Shown here: positions 16,827 to 25,711 of the stretch, one piece after another | How positions within the stretch are numbered: the stretch's first letter is position 1 | Layout of the letters: every line of letters starts with the position of its first letter | Origin: Leucobacter rhizosphaerae | GTDB lineage: Bacteria; Actinomycetota; Actinomycetes; Actinomycetales; Microbacteriaceae | Length of the DNA: 64,000 bases | Direction: 5' to 3' | NCBI RefSeq assembly: GCF_022919175.1 | Contig: NZ_CP095043.1 | Span: 3,100,001 to 3,164,000, forward strand | The notes under the pieces: model-generated | The model's input: the letters and a program-made list of their open reading frames with translations, nothing else | The model's database searches: none | Told to the model about the DNA's origin: nothing | Program-made: the position numbers and the translations under genes

Positions 16827-18023
16827 CTACCGGAGCGCCACGCCCTGCTCCTCCAGGAACGCGCGGAAGGCCGGGCCGTTCGCGGGATCCCCGGTATAAG
16901 GCACCCCGTTCACCACGGCGAGCGGCGTGCCGCTCACCATGAGCTCGCCGTCCTCGGCGTGCGGCACCGGGTTCGCGAACACCCAATCATTGAGCGCCTG
17001 CGCGAACGGCACGAACCGCTCGGTCTCGATGCAGGAGCGGACCTCGTCGTTCAGTCCGTCGACGGCGTCGTTCAGCTCGGCGATGATCGCTGCGTTGTCG
17101 TGGCCGGGGATCCCCTCGGCGGGCTGGAAGTCGGTGTCCATGAGTGCGGTGTGCGCGTCCCAGGCCGCGTCCGGCTGCGCGTCGGCGACGCACGACATCG
17201 CGCCGGAGATGCGCGAGGAGTAGTAGCTGCCCTCGGAAACGCGGTCAAGGAAGGTGAGGGGGTGCAGTTCGAGCACGGTCGATCCCGACTCGACGACCTC
17301 CTCGAGGGTGTCGATGTTGGCCTCCTCGAAGAGTGCGCAGTAGGGGCAGCGGTAGTCCACGTAGACCTGGATGCGGTTGGTGGCGGTGCCGTCGCCGAGG
17401 CCCGCGAGCTCCGTCGGCTCCGGCAGAGCGCTGTCGGCCGGCGCGTCCGAGCGGATCGTCGTGATGTCGTCGCCGCTCCCGATGAACGCGATCCCACCGG
17501 TGGCGAAGTTCGCGGGCCACTGCACGGGCGCCATGGGGTCGACCGGGGCGACCTCGGAACCGCCCGATCCGTCCCCGCCGTGCTGCCCTGCGCCGCCGTC
17601 GGCGGCCATCTGCGCGGCCGGCATGAAGGCCGAACCCAGGGCGAAGGCACCGACGACGAGCGCGACGACGAGGGTGAGCGCACCGGACGCGAGGCCCACG
17701 ATCCCCGGGGCGAGCGGGCGCTGACGCAGCACGAGCGCGATGATCCCGAGCGCGATCGCCGCGATGCCGAGCACCACTCCGACGATCACGAAGACACCGG
17801 AGTAGAACGCTGCGACGACCGTCGTGAGGAGCGCCGCGAGCCCGACCGCCATGGCGGCGATCGTGAACGCCCGCCCGCCGCGACCGGTGCTGCCGCCGGG
17901 TGCCGGCTGCGGCGTGGCGTACGGGTGCGGCGGCGGTGCGGTGGTGCCCAAGGCCCCTGGAGCCTCGGGTTCGACGGGTGGCGTGGACGGTGCGGCGGAC
18001 TCGGGCATCTCAGGGGTGCTCAT
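16827..18023 (-). CDS. Membrane-anchored DsbA-like thioredoxin-fold protein
   Basis: Predicted extracytoplasmic thiol oxidoreductase (398 aa). A Pro-rich cytoplasmic N-terminus of about 50 residues is followed by three or four hydrophobic segments to about residue 135, then a thioredoxin-like domain with the redox motif CPYC at 226-229 and the cis-proline loop VSGTPLAVVNG. This is the DsbA/Thioredoxin_4 family found as anchored oxidases in actinobacteria, which fold exported proteins. An extra Cys pair (MSCVAD, RSCIET) may form a structural disulfide. Start ATG 18023 is chosen, with 18032 also possible. It is divergent from rsmI, 49 bp apart. Confidence 0.83.
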   Translation of the reverse strand: MSTPEMPESAAPSTPPVEPEAPGALGTTAPPPHPYATPQPAPGGSTGRGGRAFTIAAMAVGLAALLTTVVAAFYSGVFVIVGVVLGIAAIALGIIALVLRQRPLAPGIVGLASGALTLVVALVVGAFALGSAFMPAAQMAADGGAGQHGGDGSGGSEVAPVDPMAPVQWPANFATGGIAFIGSGDDITTIRSDAPADSALPEPTELAGLGDGTATNRIQVYVDYRCPYCALFEEANIDTLEEVVESGSTVLELHPLTFLDRVSEGSYYSSRISGAMSCVADAQPDAAWDAHTALMDTDFQPAEGIPGHDNAAIIAELNDAVDGLNDEVRSCIETERFVPFAQALNDWVFANPVPHAEDGELMVSGTPLAVVNGVPYTGDPANGPAFRAFLEEQGVALR

Positions 18024-18072
18024 GGGGTCCATTCTGGCAGTCCGGCCTGAGCGCTGCGCGTACGATGGGACC

Positions 18073-18900
18073 ATGCTCCTCCTCGCGGCCACCCCGATCG
18101 GCAATCTGGGGGACGCGTCGATCCGCCTCCGTGAGACGCTGGCAGCGGCGCGCGTGATCGCCGCGGAGGACACCCGGCACACCGCGCAGCTGCTCCGGCT
18201 GCTCGGGATCGATCACCGCCCCGAGCTCGTCGCGCTGCACGATCACAACGAGCACGACCGCGCTTCGGCCCTCGTCGACCGCGCCGCGACAGAAGACGTG
18301 GTGCTCGTCAGCGACGCGGGGATGCCGACGGTCTCCGACCCCGGGTTCCGCGTCGTGCAGCTCGCCGCGGAGCGCGGGGTCGACGTCACCGTCATTCCCG
18401 GACCGAGCGCCGTGATCACCGCGCTGGCGGTCGCGGGGCTACCCACGGACCGGTTCGCGTTCGAGGGCTTCCTGCCGCGGAAGGCGGGGGAGCGGGCGCG
18501 GGCGCTCGCCGCACTGGCCGAGGAGCCGCGCACGCTCGTGTTCTTCGAGTCGCCCGCCCGGGTCGCCGCGAGTTTGCGCGCCATCGCGGAGGCATTCGGG
18601 GAGGATCGTCGCGGCGCCGTGTGCCGCGAGCTGACGAAACTCCACGAGGAGGTGCGCCGAGGCCCCGTGGGCGAGCTCGCGGAATGGGCCGCCGAGGGGG
18701 TCCGGGGAGAGATCGTGCTGGTGATCGCCGGGGCACCCGGTCGTGTCGTGTCGCCCGAGGCGGCGCTCGCCGAGGTGCAGCGTCGTGTCGCCGCGGGCGA
18801 GCGGCTCAAGGACGCGACGCGCGAGGTCGCGGAGTCGACCGGCCTCTCGGCGCGAGACCTGTACGCCGCCGTGCTCGAGGCCCGAAAGGACACCCCATGA
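18073..18900 (+). CDS. rsmI: 16S rRNA (cytidine(1402)-2'-O)-methyltransferase
   Basis: SAM-dependent methylase of C1402 in the ribosomal decoding centre (275 aa). It shows the tetrapyrrole-methylase fold signatures ATPIGNLGD, AAEDTRHT, SDAGMPTVSDPG, VIPGPSAVITAL, GFLPRK and FFESPARV. Start ATG 18073 has no Shine-Dalgarno; TACGAT at 18061-18066 six bases before it indicates a leaderless transcript. The stop overlaps the next gene by four bases. Confidence 0.95.
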   Translation: MLLLAATPIGNLGDASIRLRETLAAARVIAAEDTRHTAQLLRLLGIDHRPELVALHDHNEHDRASALVDRAATEDVVLVSDAGMPTVSDPGFRVVQLAAERGVDVTVIPGPSAVITALAVAGLPTDRFAFEGFLPRKAGERARALAALAEEPRTLVFFESPARVAASLRAIAEAFGEDRRGAVCRELTKLHEEVRRGPVGELAEWAAEGVRGEIVLVIAGAPGRVVSPEAALAEVQRRVAAGERLKDATREVAESTGLSARDLYAAVLEARKDTP

Positions 18901-19433
18901 CCCGCGCTGCATCTCGAAGCGCCGCCGACGCGCGGGCCGCCGAGCGCGAGCGCGACGCGGAGCGGGCGCGGATCCGGATCGAGCTCTGGCGACTCGCCCT
19001 GCCCGTGCTGTGGTTCGGCATGGTCGCGGCGATCTCGTTCATCGAGGCCCCGCTCAAGTTCCAGGCGCCCGGCATCACGATCCCGCTGGGGCTCGGGATC
19101 GGCCGTCTCGTCTTCGCCACCCTGAACATCGTCGAGGGCGCGATCCTGCTCACGCTCACGGTCCTCTCATTCTGGCCGGTCGTCGCGCGCATCGCGGGTG
19201 CACGCCTTCTGGTGTGGTTCGGGCTGATCCTGGTGTTCGCCGGCAAGGTGGTCTTCGTGCGCCCGCCGCTCAATGCGCGCACCGATCTGGTGCTCGCGGG
19301 AGCGGATCCCGGGCAGTCGCCCTGGCACTACGTCTACATCGCCTGCGACGTCGCGACCCTCGTGCTGCTCGTCGTCTTCGCGGTGCTGACGGCGCGCGCG
19401 ATCCTGCGCTCGCCCGCCCTGGTCCGCCGCTAA
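18897..19433 (+). CDS. Four-helix integral membrane protein, unknown function
   Basis: 178 aa; a charged, Arg/Ala/Glu-rich cytoplasmic N-terminus of about 30 residues precedes four predicted membrane helices (about 32-52, 62-85, 95-115, 145-168). The first loop, FIEAPLKFQAPG, is conserved in a family of actinobacterial membrane proteins that I recognise only as uncharacterised. ATG 18897 overlaps the rsmI stop, so the two are translationally coupled. Confidence 0.75.
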   Translation: MTRAASRSAADARAAERERDAERARIRIELWRLALPVLWFGMVAAISFIEAPLKFQAPGITIPLGLGIGRLVFATLNIVEGAILLTLTVLSFWPVVARIAGARLLVWFGLILVFAGKVVFVRPPLNARTDLVLAGADPGQSPWHYVYIACDVATLVLLVVFAVLTARAILRSPALVRR

Positions 19434-19555
19434 GCTGCACTCAGCGTGCATCCAGCCGCTCCACAGGGAATCGGCCGGGAGATGCACCAGACTTGACGAC
19501 ATTGCGCGGTCCCCGGAAGGGCGGATCGGCGCCCGCCATCGAAGTGAGGACACCT

Positions 19556-20572
19556 GTGAAGCGCTCGCGCACCCTGATTCCCGTCGCCATCGCTGCGGCG
19601 CTGCTCATGAGCGGCTGCTCCGCCGGATCCGACGGCTCCGCGGACGCGAGCGGGGAGTCCTGCCTGGCCCCCGGCGACGCCAGCAATTCGGTCAAGGTCA
19701 CCGGTGAGGCGGGAGATGAGCTCGAGCTCACCTCCGAGACCCCGGTGTCGGCCAAGGAACTGCAGCGCACCGTGCTCACCGAGGGCTCGGGAGACGCCCC
19801 GAAGGACGGCGAGGCCATCGCCGTCACCATGACGATGTTCAGCGGGGTCGATGGCTCCGCGATGCAGCAGGCGCCCGAGAGCACTGTGACGTTCGCGAAA
19901 GATCAGCTGAACGGCTGGGCCTACGAGGCCTTGCGCTGCGCGGCGCCCGAGCAGCGCGTCGCGCTGGTCAGCCCCGTGAGTGAGATCACGGCGGGCGAGG
20001 ATCCCGCAACACTCGGACTCACCGGGGTCACCAACGACGATTCGGTCGTCATCGTGATGGACTTCGGCGACGTCAGCGAGTCCGCGACGGCGAGCGAGCC
20101 GGGCACCCTCGAGTCCGATGAGCTCCTGAAGAAGGCCGAGGGCACGGCGAAGGCCGCTCCCGAGGGCTTCCCGACGGTGAAGCTCGCGGAGGACGGCGAA
20201 CCGACGATCACCATCCCCGAGGGCGTCGAGGCCCCCACCTCCCTCGAGATCGCGACGATCATCGAGGGCGACGGTGAGACGGTGGAGCCGGGAGACCGGG
20301 TCTACGTCAACTACCGCGGCGTGATCTGGCGCACCGGCGAGGAGTTCGACTCGAGCTGGAGCCGCGGCGCCCCGACCGACTTCCTGACGACGCAGGTCAT
20401 CGGCGGCTTCCAGCAGGCGCTCGAGGGCCAGAAGGTCGGCTCGCAGATCATCTCGGTGGTTCCCGCTGAAGACGGCGGGTACGGCGCGGCCGGGCTCGAG
20501 CAGCAGGGGCACCAGGCCGACGACGTGATGGTCTTCGTGCTCGATATCCTCGGCACCGTCCACGCAGAGTAG
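19556..20572 (+). CDS. FKBP-type peptidyl-prolyl isomerase lipoprotein
   Basis: Secreted, lipid-anchored prolyl isomerase (338 aa). The signal peptide KRSRTLIPVAIAAALLMSGC ends in a lipobox with Cys about 21. Two FKBP-like halves follow: a divergent one (about 45-175) and a canonical C-terminal one with VEPGDRVYVNYRG, GEEFDSSW, TQVIGGFQQALEGQKVGSQ and VVPAEDGYG-like residues, ending VFVLDILG. Start GTG 19556 has GAGGA five bases upstream. It stands alone and ends at a strong hairpin. It likely helps fold exported proteins. Confidence 0.9.
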   Translation: MKRSRTLIPVAIAAALLMSGCSAGSDGSADASGESCLAPGDASNSVKVTGEAGDELELTSETPVSAKELQRTVLTEGSGDAPKDGEAIAVTMTMFSGVDGSAMQQAPESTVTFAKDQLNGWAYEALRCAAPEQRVALVSPVSEITAGEDPATLGLTGVTNDDSVVIVMDFGDVSESATASEPGTLESDELLKKAEGTAKAAPEGFPTVKLAEDGEPTITIPEGVEAPTSLEIATIIEGDGETVEPGDRVYVNYRGVIWRTGEEFDSSWSRGAPTDFLTTQVIGGFQQALEGQKVGSQIISVVPAEDGGYGAAGLEQQGHQADDVMVFVLDILGTVHAE

Positions 20573-20609
20573 CCGTCGGCGGCCGCCTCTCGGCCGCACC
20601 CGAAGCTGA

Positions 20610-20646
20610 GCGCGGGCTCCCTCCTTTCGAAGGCGGGGGCCCGCGC
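20610..20646 (+). terminator. Intrinsic-type hairpin after the FKBP gene
   Basis: GCGCGGGC at 20610-20617 pairs with 20639-20646, and the inner CCC/GGG and CCTT/AAGG pairs close on a TCG loop. It is 38 bases past the FKBP stop. T-rich sequence is minimal after it. Confidence 0.75.
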
Positions 20647-20674
20647 TTCGCTGCGACCCGGCAGAATGGGACGC

Positions 20675-21763
20675 ATGAAACGAGTTGTGATTCTGGGGTC
20701 CACCGGTTCGATCGGCGAGCAGGCGCTGGACGTGATCCGGAAGCATCCCTCGAAGTTCCAAGTCGTCGGGCTCGTGGCCGGCAGCCAGGCGGACCGGGTG
20801 CGGCAGCAGGCGGACGAGTTCAACGTGGAGCACACCGGCCTCGGCGCCGACGAGGCGGTCGCGCTCGTGCGCGACGTGCCGGCGGATGTGGTGCTCAACG
20901 GCATCACGGGCTCGATCGGGCTCGGTCCGACGATCGCCGCGCTGACGGCGGGGCGCACGCTCGCGCTCGCGAACAAGGAGTCGCTCATCGTCGGCGGCGA
21001 CCTCGTGACGGGGCTCGCGGCGCCCGGCCAGATCGTCCCGGTCGACTCGGAGCACTCGGCCATCGCGCAGGCGCTCCGATCCGGCCGCCCCGACGAGGTG
21101 CGTCGCCTCATTCTCACGGCCTCGGGCGGACCGTTCCGGGGCCGCGACCGCGCGTCGCTCAAGGACGTCACCCCGGCCGAGGCGCTGAACCACCCGACCT
21201 GGGACATGGGTCGTGTCGTCACGACGAACTCCGCGACGCTCATGAACAAGGGGCTCGAGGTGATCGAGGCGCACCTGCTCTTCGGCGTCTCGTACAGCGA
21301 CATCGAAGTGGTCGTGCACCCGCAGTCGATCGTGCACTCGATGGTGGAGTTCACCGACGGCTCGACGATCGCGCAGGCGTCGCCGCCCGACATGCGGCTC
21401 CCCATCGCGCTCGGGCTGACCTGGCCGGATCGCCTCTCGGGATCCGGAGCACCGCTCGATTGGCGAACGGCCACGAGCTGGGAGTTCGCGCCGCTCGACG
21501 ACGAGGCGTTCCCGGCCGTGGAGCTCGCGAAGACGGTGGGGCGTGCGCGGCGCACCTACCCGGCCGTCTACAACGCCGCGAACGAGGAGGCCGTCGAGGC
21601 GTTCCACGATGGTCGGATCGGGTTCCTCGACATCGTCGGCACGGTCGAGGACGTGCTCGAGCGCCACGCAGCGCCCGAGCAGCTCACCCTCGAGGCGCTG
21701 CACGAGGCGGAGCGCTGGGCTCGTGCGGAGGCGCAGCTGGTGCTCTCCGCGCGCGAGCGTTAG
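20675..21763 (+). CDS. dxr: 1-deoxy-D-xylulose-5-phosphate reductoisomerase
   Basis: Second enzyme of the MEP isoprenoid pathway, making 2-C-methylerythritol 4-phosphate with NADPH and a divalent metal (362 aa). It has [30 protein letters not shown] (metal-binding Asp and Glu), [16 protein letters not shown] and [16 protein letters not shown] 20675 is chosen over ATG 20666, nine bases earlier in frame; neither has a good ribosome-binding site. It heads the conserved dxr-rseP-ispG order. Confidence 0.95.
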   Translation: MKRVVILGSTGSIGEQALDVIRKHPSKFQVVGLVAGSQADRVRQQADEFNVEHTGLGADEAVALVRDVPADVVLNGITGSIGLGPTIAALTAGRTLALANKESLIVGGDLVTGLAAPGQIVPVDSEHSAIAQALRSGRPDEVRRLILTASGGPFRGRDRASLKDVTPAEALNHPTWDMGRVVTTNSATLMNKGLEVIEAHLLFGVSYSDIEVVVHPQSIVHSMVEFTDGSTIAQASPPDMRLPIALGLTWPDRLSGSGAPLDWRTATSWEFAPLDDEAFPAVELAKTVGRARRTYPAVYNAANEEAVEAFHDGRIGFLDIVGTVEDVLERHAAPEQLTLEALHEAERWARAEAQLVLSARER

Positions 21764-21808
21764 GCGATCCCACAGCCGGCCAGCAGTCACGGGGGCTAGC
21801 CTGAGTCC

Positions 21809-23302
21809 GTGATTGAGGTGCTCTTGTACGTGTTCGGGATCCTGATCGTTCTGATCGGGCTCGCGGTTTCGATCGGCCTGCACGAGATCGGCCACCTCCT
21901 GCCCGCGAAGCTCTTCGGGGTGAAGGTCACGCAGTACATGGTCGGCTTCGGCAAGACGCTGTGGTCGAAGCGGAAGGGCGAGACCGAGTACGGGATCAAG
22001 GCCCTCCCGCTCGGCGGCTACATCGCGATGATCGGCATGTACCCACCGGACAAGCCGGGCGAGGCGCCCCGGGCGTCGACCACGGGGTTCCTCAACACGG
22101 TGGTGCGGGAGGGCCCGATACCGACCCGAGGCGCCGGTGACGGCGCCGACGCGGGCGACGGGCACGTCACGGGCGACGGAACGCACGCGACGGACGTGGT
22201 CTCCGAGCTCGAGCGCATCGGCGACGTGGAGCCGACCGAGCTGCGCCGCGGAATGGCGGGTCTCGTCGACGATGCCCGGGCCGCGAGCGCCGAGACGATC
22301 GCTCAGGGCGAGGATCACCGCACCTTCTACCGGCTGCCCATGTGGAAGAAGATCGTCGTGATGCTCGGCGGTCCGCTCATGAACCTCGTGCTCGCCTTCG
22401 TCTTCTTCGCGATCGTGCTCGTCGGGTTCGGCACCCCGCAGAGCAGTACCACGCTCGGGCAGCTCAACCAGTGCCTCGTGCCGGCCTCGAGTTCGGCCAC
22501 GAGCTGCGGCAGCTCGGATCCGGCGGCCCCCGCGGCCGCGGCGGGACTCCTGCCCGGCGATCGCCTCGTCGCGGTCGACGGGGTCGCGATCACCGACTGG
22601 GACGCCTTCCGCACCCTCGTGAGCGAGTCGCCCGGCACGACGCTGCGGGTGACGATCGAGCGCGACGGGGCCGAGCAGTCCGTGCAGCTCACCCCGGTCG
22701 CGAACGAGCGCGTCCGCACCGACGCCGCCGGCGAGGTCGTCACCGATGCGTCGGGTGATCCCACGTACGAGACGGTCGGCATGATCGGAGCGACGCCCGC
22801 CTCCGAGCTCGTGCCGCAGCCGATCACGGCGGTGCCGGCGTTCGTGGGGGAGAACGTGTCGCAGGTCGTCGGGGTCATCGTGCGGCTCCCGGAGCGCCTG
22901 GTCGACATCTGGAACGCCGCGTTCGGCACCGAGGCGCGCGACGCCAATGGTCCGATCAGCGTGGTCGGGGTCGGCCGCCTCGCAGGGGAGATCGTGAGCG
23001 TCGAGGACGCCCCCGTCGCCGCCCGCGCGCAGGCGATGTTCGGGCTGCTCGGCTCCTTGAACGTCGCGCTTTTCGTCTTCAACCTCGTGCCGCTGATGCC
23101 GCTCGACGGAGGGCACATCGCCGGTGCCCTGTACGAGGGGGCGAAGCGCAAGATTGCGCGTCTGCGCGGCAAGCCCGATCCGGGTCCGATCGACACCGCG
23201 AAGATGGTGCCCGTGACGTTCGCCGTGGTGGTCGTGCTCGGGGCGATGGGACTGCTGCTCGTCTACGCGGACCTCGTGAAACCGGTGTCGCTCTTCGGAT
23301 AG
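21809..23302 (+). CDS. rseP: RseP/Rip1-type site-2 intramembrane metalloprotease
   Basis: Intramembrane zinc protease (497 aa) that releases membrane-bound anti-sigma factors; the mycobacterial counterpart Rip1 lies in the same dxr-rip-ispG context. HEIGH (about residues 27-31) and LVPLMPLDGGH near residue 430 are the catalytic motifs, with one PDZ domain at about 235-320. Four membrane helices are visible. An acidic, Gly/Asp-rich insert at about 100-125 is unusual. Start GTG 21809 is leaderless-like, with TAGCCT at 21797-21802. Confidence 0.93.
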   Translation: MIEVLLYVFGILIVLIGLAVSIGLHEIGHLLPAKLFGVKVTQYMVGFGKTLWSKRKGETEYGIKALPLGGYIAMIGMYPPDKPGEAPRASTTGFLNTVVREGPIPTRGAGDGADAGDGHVTGDGTHATDVVSELERIGDVEPTELRRGMAGLVDDARAASAETIAQGEDHRTFYRLPMWKKIVVMLGGPLMNLVLAFVFFAIVLVGFGTPQSSTTLGQLNQCLVPASSSATSCGSSDPAAPAAAAGLLPGDRLVAVDGVAITDWDAFRTLVSESPGTTLRVTIERDGAEQSVQLTPVANERVRTDAAGEVVTDASGDPTYETVGMIGATPASELVPQPITAVPAFVGENVSQVVGVIVRLPERLVDIWNAAFGTEARDANGPISVVGVGRLAGEIVSVEDAPVAARAQAMFGLLGSLNVALFVFNLVPLMPLDGGHIAGALYEGAKRKIARLRGKPDPGPIDTAKMVPVTFAVVVVLGAMGLLLVYADLVKPVSLFG

Positions 23303-23341
23303 CGCCACCTCGACTCAGGCTTGCCCCTCGGCCCAGGCGTG

Positions 23342-24682
23342 TTACTCCGCCACCACGGTCACGTCGGGACCGAGGATCGCGCTCGACGCGGCCACCTGCT
23401 GCTCCGCCGTCACGCCGAAACTGGTCCGCGCGAGCAGATCGTCCGACGCGGCCAGCGGCGTCAGCGAGAGCGAGTGGCGCGCGAGCAGGTCGCCGGCGGC
23501 CTCCTGCTCCGCCGTCCAGTCGTAGTGCATGTAGGTGAGCATCGCGGTCGGGTTCGCGACCTCGACCGCGCCCGAGTCGGCGTTGCGGGCCAGTTCGAAG
23601 CCCGCGAGCACCCCGGTGCGCTGGTCGAGTGTGAGCTGCGTGCTCAGCATGTTGCCGATCGAGTACCAGACGAGCGTGCGCCCGCCGTCGGCGCGGGGGA
23701 GCCACGTGACCGGCTGCAGCACGTGCGGGCCGGTGCCGATGATCACGTCGGCGCCGAGGTCGGCGACCCGCTGGGCGAACGCGGACTGCTGCCCGTTCAC
23801 CTCGTGGGAGTCCTCCGTGCCCCAGTGCGCCGAGACGATCACGACGTCCGCGAGCCCGCGGGCCTGAGTCATCAGCTCCTGCACGAGGGCGTCGTCGCCC
23901 ATCATGTTCAGGGAGACGCCGTCGATCGGGGCGTTCGAGTACTCGGCGAAGGAGACGAGGGCGACGGAGATGCCGTCGATCTCGGTGACCGGGATCGTGC
24001 GCTGCTCCTCCGGGGTGCGGTTCGCGCCGGCGACCGTCGACGGCTGGAGGGCGTCCCACGCGGCGCGGGTGGCGGCGATCCCCGCGACCCCCTTGTCCGC
24101 GGTGTGATTCGTTGCGACGTTCACGAGGTCGCAGCCGGCGGCGCCGTGCAGATCCCGCGCGAATTCCGTTGGAGCGTTGAACGTCGGGTAGCCGCTGATC
24201 CCGAAGTCGACGCCGGCCGTCGGTACCTCGAGGTTGCAGAAGGTGAGGTCGGCGGCAGCGAGTTGCGGGGCGATGCCGGAGAAGAACGGGCTGTAGTCGT
24301 ACCCGCCACCCTCGATCTGGGCGTTGGCGTTCACGGAATCGTGCGGCAGCATGTCGCCCATAGCGATGACGCGCACGGGCTGCTCGGGTTCCGGGGGAGG
24401 TGCGGTGGTCGTGGGGGTCGTGGGTTCGGGATCGGGGGACTCCGTCGCCGCGGGTGCGGGATCGCCGCCCCGAGCCGCGTTCACGGCGAACGCGGTGCCC
24501 ACGCCTGCTCCGGCGAGGAGCAGGGCGGCCACGCTCAGGGTGATGATGAGGCGCGTGCGCCGCGACGGCCGCGCCCTCGCCGGGCGCGCGTCGATCGCCG
24601 GAGCACCGCCCGTCGGAGCACCGCGCACCGGGTCGCTCCCGTTCGGAGTCGCCTGATCGCCGGGTTCCGTGTGCTCCGCCAT
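23342..24682 (-). CDS. CapA-like extracytoplasmic metallophosphatase-fold protein
   Basis: CapA/PgsA family protein (446 aa) with a calcineurin-like fold. A Pro/Arg-rich cytoplasmic tail, one membrane helix (about 44-68) and a Pro/Thr linker precede the domain: AMGDMLPHDSVNAN, FCNLEVP, VNVATNHTADKG, SAHWGTE, GTGPHVLQP and YSIGNM. These His, Asn and Asp residues match the family metal site. Relatives take part in poly-gamma-glutamate export, but none of the other cap genes is here, so the substrate is unknown. It interrupts the dxr-rseP-ispG order together with the peptidase gene that follows. Confidence 0.82.
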   Translation of the reverse strand: MAEHTEPGDQATPNGSDPVRGAPTGGAPAIDARPARARPSRRTRLIITLSVAALLLAGAGVGTAFAVNAARGGDPAPAATESPDPEPTTPTTTAPPPEPEQPVRVIAMGDMLPHDSVNANAQIEGGGYDYSPFFSGIAPQLAAADLTFCNLEVPTAGVDFGISGYPTFNAPTEFARDLHGAAGCDLVNVATNHTADKGVAGIAATRAAWDALQPSTVAGANRTPEEQRTIPVTEIDGISVALVSFAEYSNAPIDGVSLNMMGDDALVQELMTQARGLADVVIVSAHWGTEDSHEVNGQQSAFAQRVADLGADVIIGTGPHVLQPVTWLPRADGGRTLVWYSIGNMLSTQLTLDQRTGVLAGFELARNADSGAVEVANPTAMLTYMHYDWTAEQEAAGDLLARHSLSLTPLAASDDLLARTSFGVTAEQQVAASSAILGPDVTVVAE

Positions 24683-24728
24683 GGCTCCACCCTAGTATTC
24701 GCCGCGCGCGGGGCCGACAAGCACTCAC

Positions 24729-24792
24729 GCAGAGATCTGCATTCCTGCTGACCGGACGAGCCGGATCCTTCAGCGGGAGTGCAGATCTCTGC
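24729..24792. repeat. Intergenic inverted repeat element, copy 1
   Basis: Arms at 24729-24750 and 24771-24792 match at 20 of 22 positions, and the outer 13 bases (GCAGAGATCTGCA) match perfectly; the spacer is 20 bases. It lies between two divergent genes, so it does not act as a simple terminator. The outer sequence CACGCAGAGATC resembles CACGCGGAGATC at 56068, copy 2 of the same architecture. Confidence 0.7.
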
Positions 24793-24834
24793 GGTTGGGT
24801 GACGGCGCCGATGTCTGCGGCGGGGTGACGGTGC
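24784..24834 (+). repeat. Direct repeat of 25 bp beside the inverted repeat
   Basis: 24784-24808 and 24810-24834 agree at 21 of 25 positions and share the core GGGTGACGG. The first copy runs out of the right arm of the inverted repeat. The sequence GCGAGCACCGC also occurs twice just downstream, so 24683-24881 is largely repeat. Confidence 0.6.
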
Positions 24835-24881
24835 GGCGCGAGCACCGCGACACCGTGCGAGCACCGCACTAGCATGGAACC

Positions 24882-25667
24882 ATGATGCGTGCGAGGCTCC
24901 GCGGGTCCTGGATCGGAGCGACGGTGACGGGCGCGTTGGTCGTGCTCCTGCTCGCCGGTTGCGCTGCGGAGGCGCCCGAGACGACGAGCCCGCCGACCGT
25001 GTCCGAGGCGCCGGCTGCGACGCAGGATCCCGAACCCACCGAGCCGCCCGCACCCGCGTTCGATCGCACCGCCCACTCAATCGACGACCCGATGTCGATC
25101 TGGGTCGTGAGCAACAAGCTCCGACCGCTCACCCCCATGGACTTCGCACCGACCGACCTCTCGATGCCGGTGGGGCTCGAAAACGAGTTCGGCCAGCCGC
25201 TTCGGGAACCCGCGGCACGCGCCGCGGAGGCCCTGTTTGCGGCGGCGGGTGAGGCCGGGGTTCCGGTCCGGATCATCAGCGCGTACCGCGACTACGGCAC
25301 GCAGGTCGGCCTCTACGACAGTTACGTGGCCCGCGACGGTCAGGCGGCAGCAGATACGTACTCGGCGCGTCCGGGGCATTCGGAGCACCAGACCGGCCTG
25401 GTGATCGACCTCGACGACCACGGGGCGTGCTACCTGCAGGCGTGCTTCGGGGAGACGCCGACCGGCGTGTGGCTCGCCGAGCACGCCGCCGACTACGGTT
25501 TCATCGTGCGATACCCGGCGGGCAAAGAAGACGTGACCGGATTCATGCCGGAACCCTGGCATTTCCGGTACGTGGGGCCGGAGCTCGCGGCCGAGATGCG
25601 CGCCACCGGCGTCAGCACGCTCGAGGAGTTCTTCGACTTGCCGCCCGCGCCCGGCTACGCCGGGTAG
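24882..25667 (+). CDS. VanY-like D-alanyl-D-alanine carboxypeptidase lipoprotein
   Basis: Peptidoglycan peptidase of the M15B (VanY) family (261 aa), anchored outside the cell. The signal peptide ends LLLAGC (Cys about 27), followed by a Pro/Thr/Glu-rich linker. The zinc site is visible as [19 protein letters not shown] (first His and Asp) and [10 protein letters not shown] (Glu and second His). SAYRDYGTQ is the substrate-binding block. Start ATG 24882 is leaderless-like, with TAGCAT six bases before it. It likely trims cell-wall stem peptides; no van genes are near, so resistance is not implied. Confidence 0.88.
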   Translation: MMRARLRGSWIGATVTGALVVLLLAGCAAEAPETTSPPTVSEAPAATQDPEPTEPPAPAFDRTAHSIDDPMSIWVVSNKLRPLTPMDFAPTDLSMPVGLENEFGQPLREPAARAAEALFAAAGEAGVPVRIISAYRDYGTQVGLYDSYVARDGQAAADTYSARPGHSEHQTGLVIDLDDHGACYLQACFGETPTGVWLAEHAADYGFIVRYPAGKEDVTGFMPEPWHFRYVGPELAAEMRATGVSTLEEFFDLPPAPGYAG

Positions 25668-25711
25668 GCGCACTCAGCGGGTGCCCGGCCCGCGGCGCTA
25701 GACTCTACGAC

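Noticed and set aside
19430..23308. Very long open frame on the minus strand (about 1290 codons)
   Set aside because: It is antisense to the FKBP, dxr and rseP genes and has Arg/His/Asp-rich composition without domains, as expected for shadows in high-GC DNA.
24870..25667. Vancomycin-resistance role for the VanY-like peptidase
   Set aside because: No vanH, vanA, vanX or sensor genes are near; such peptidases are common in cell-wall turnover.
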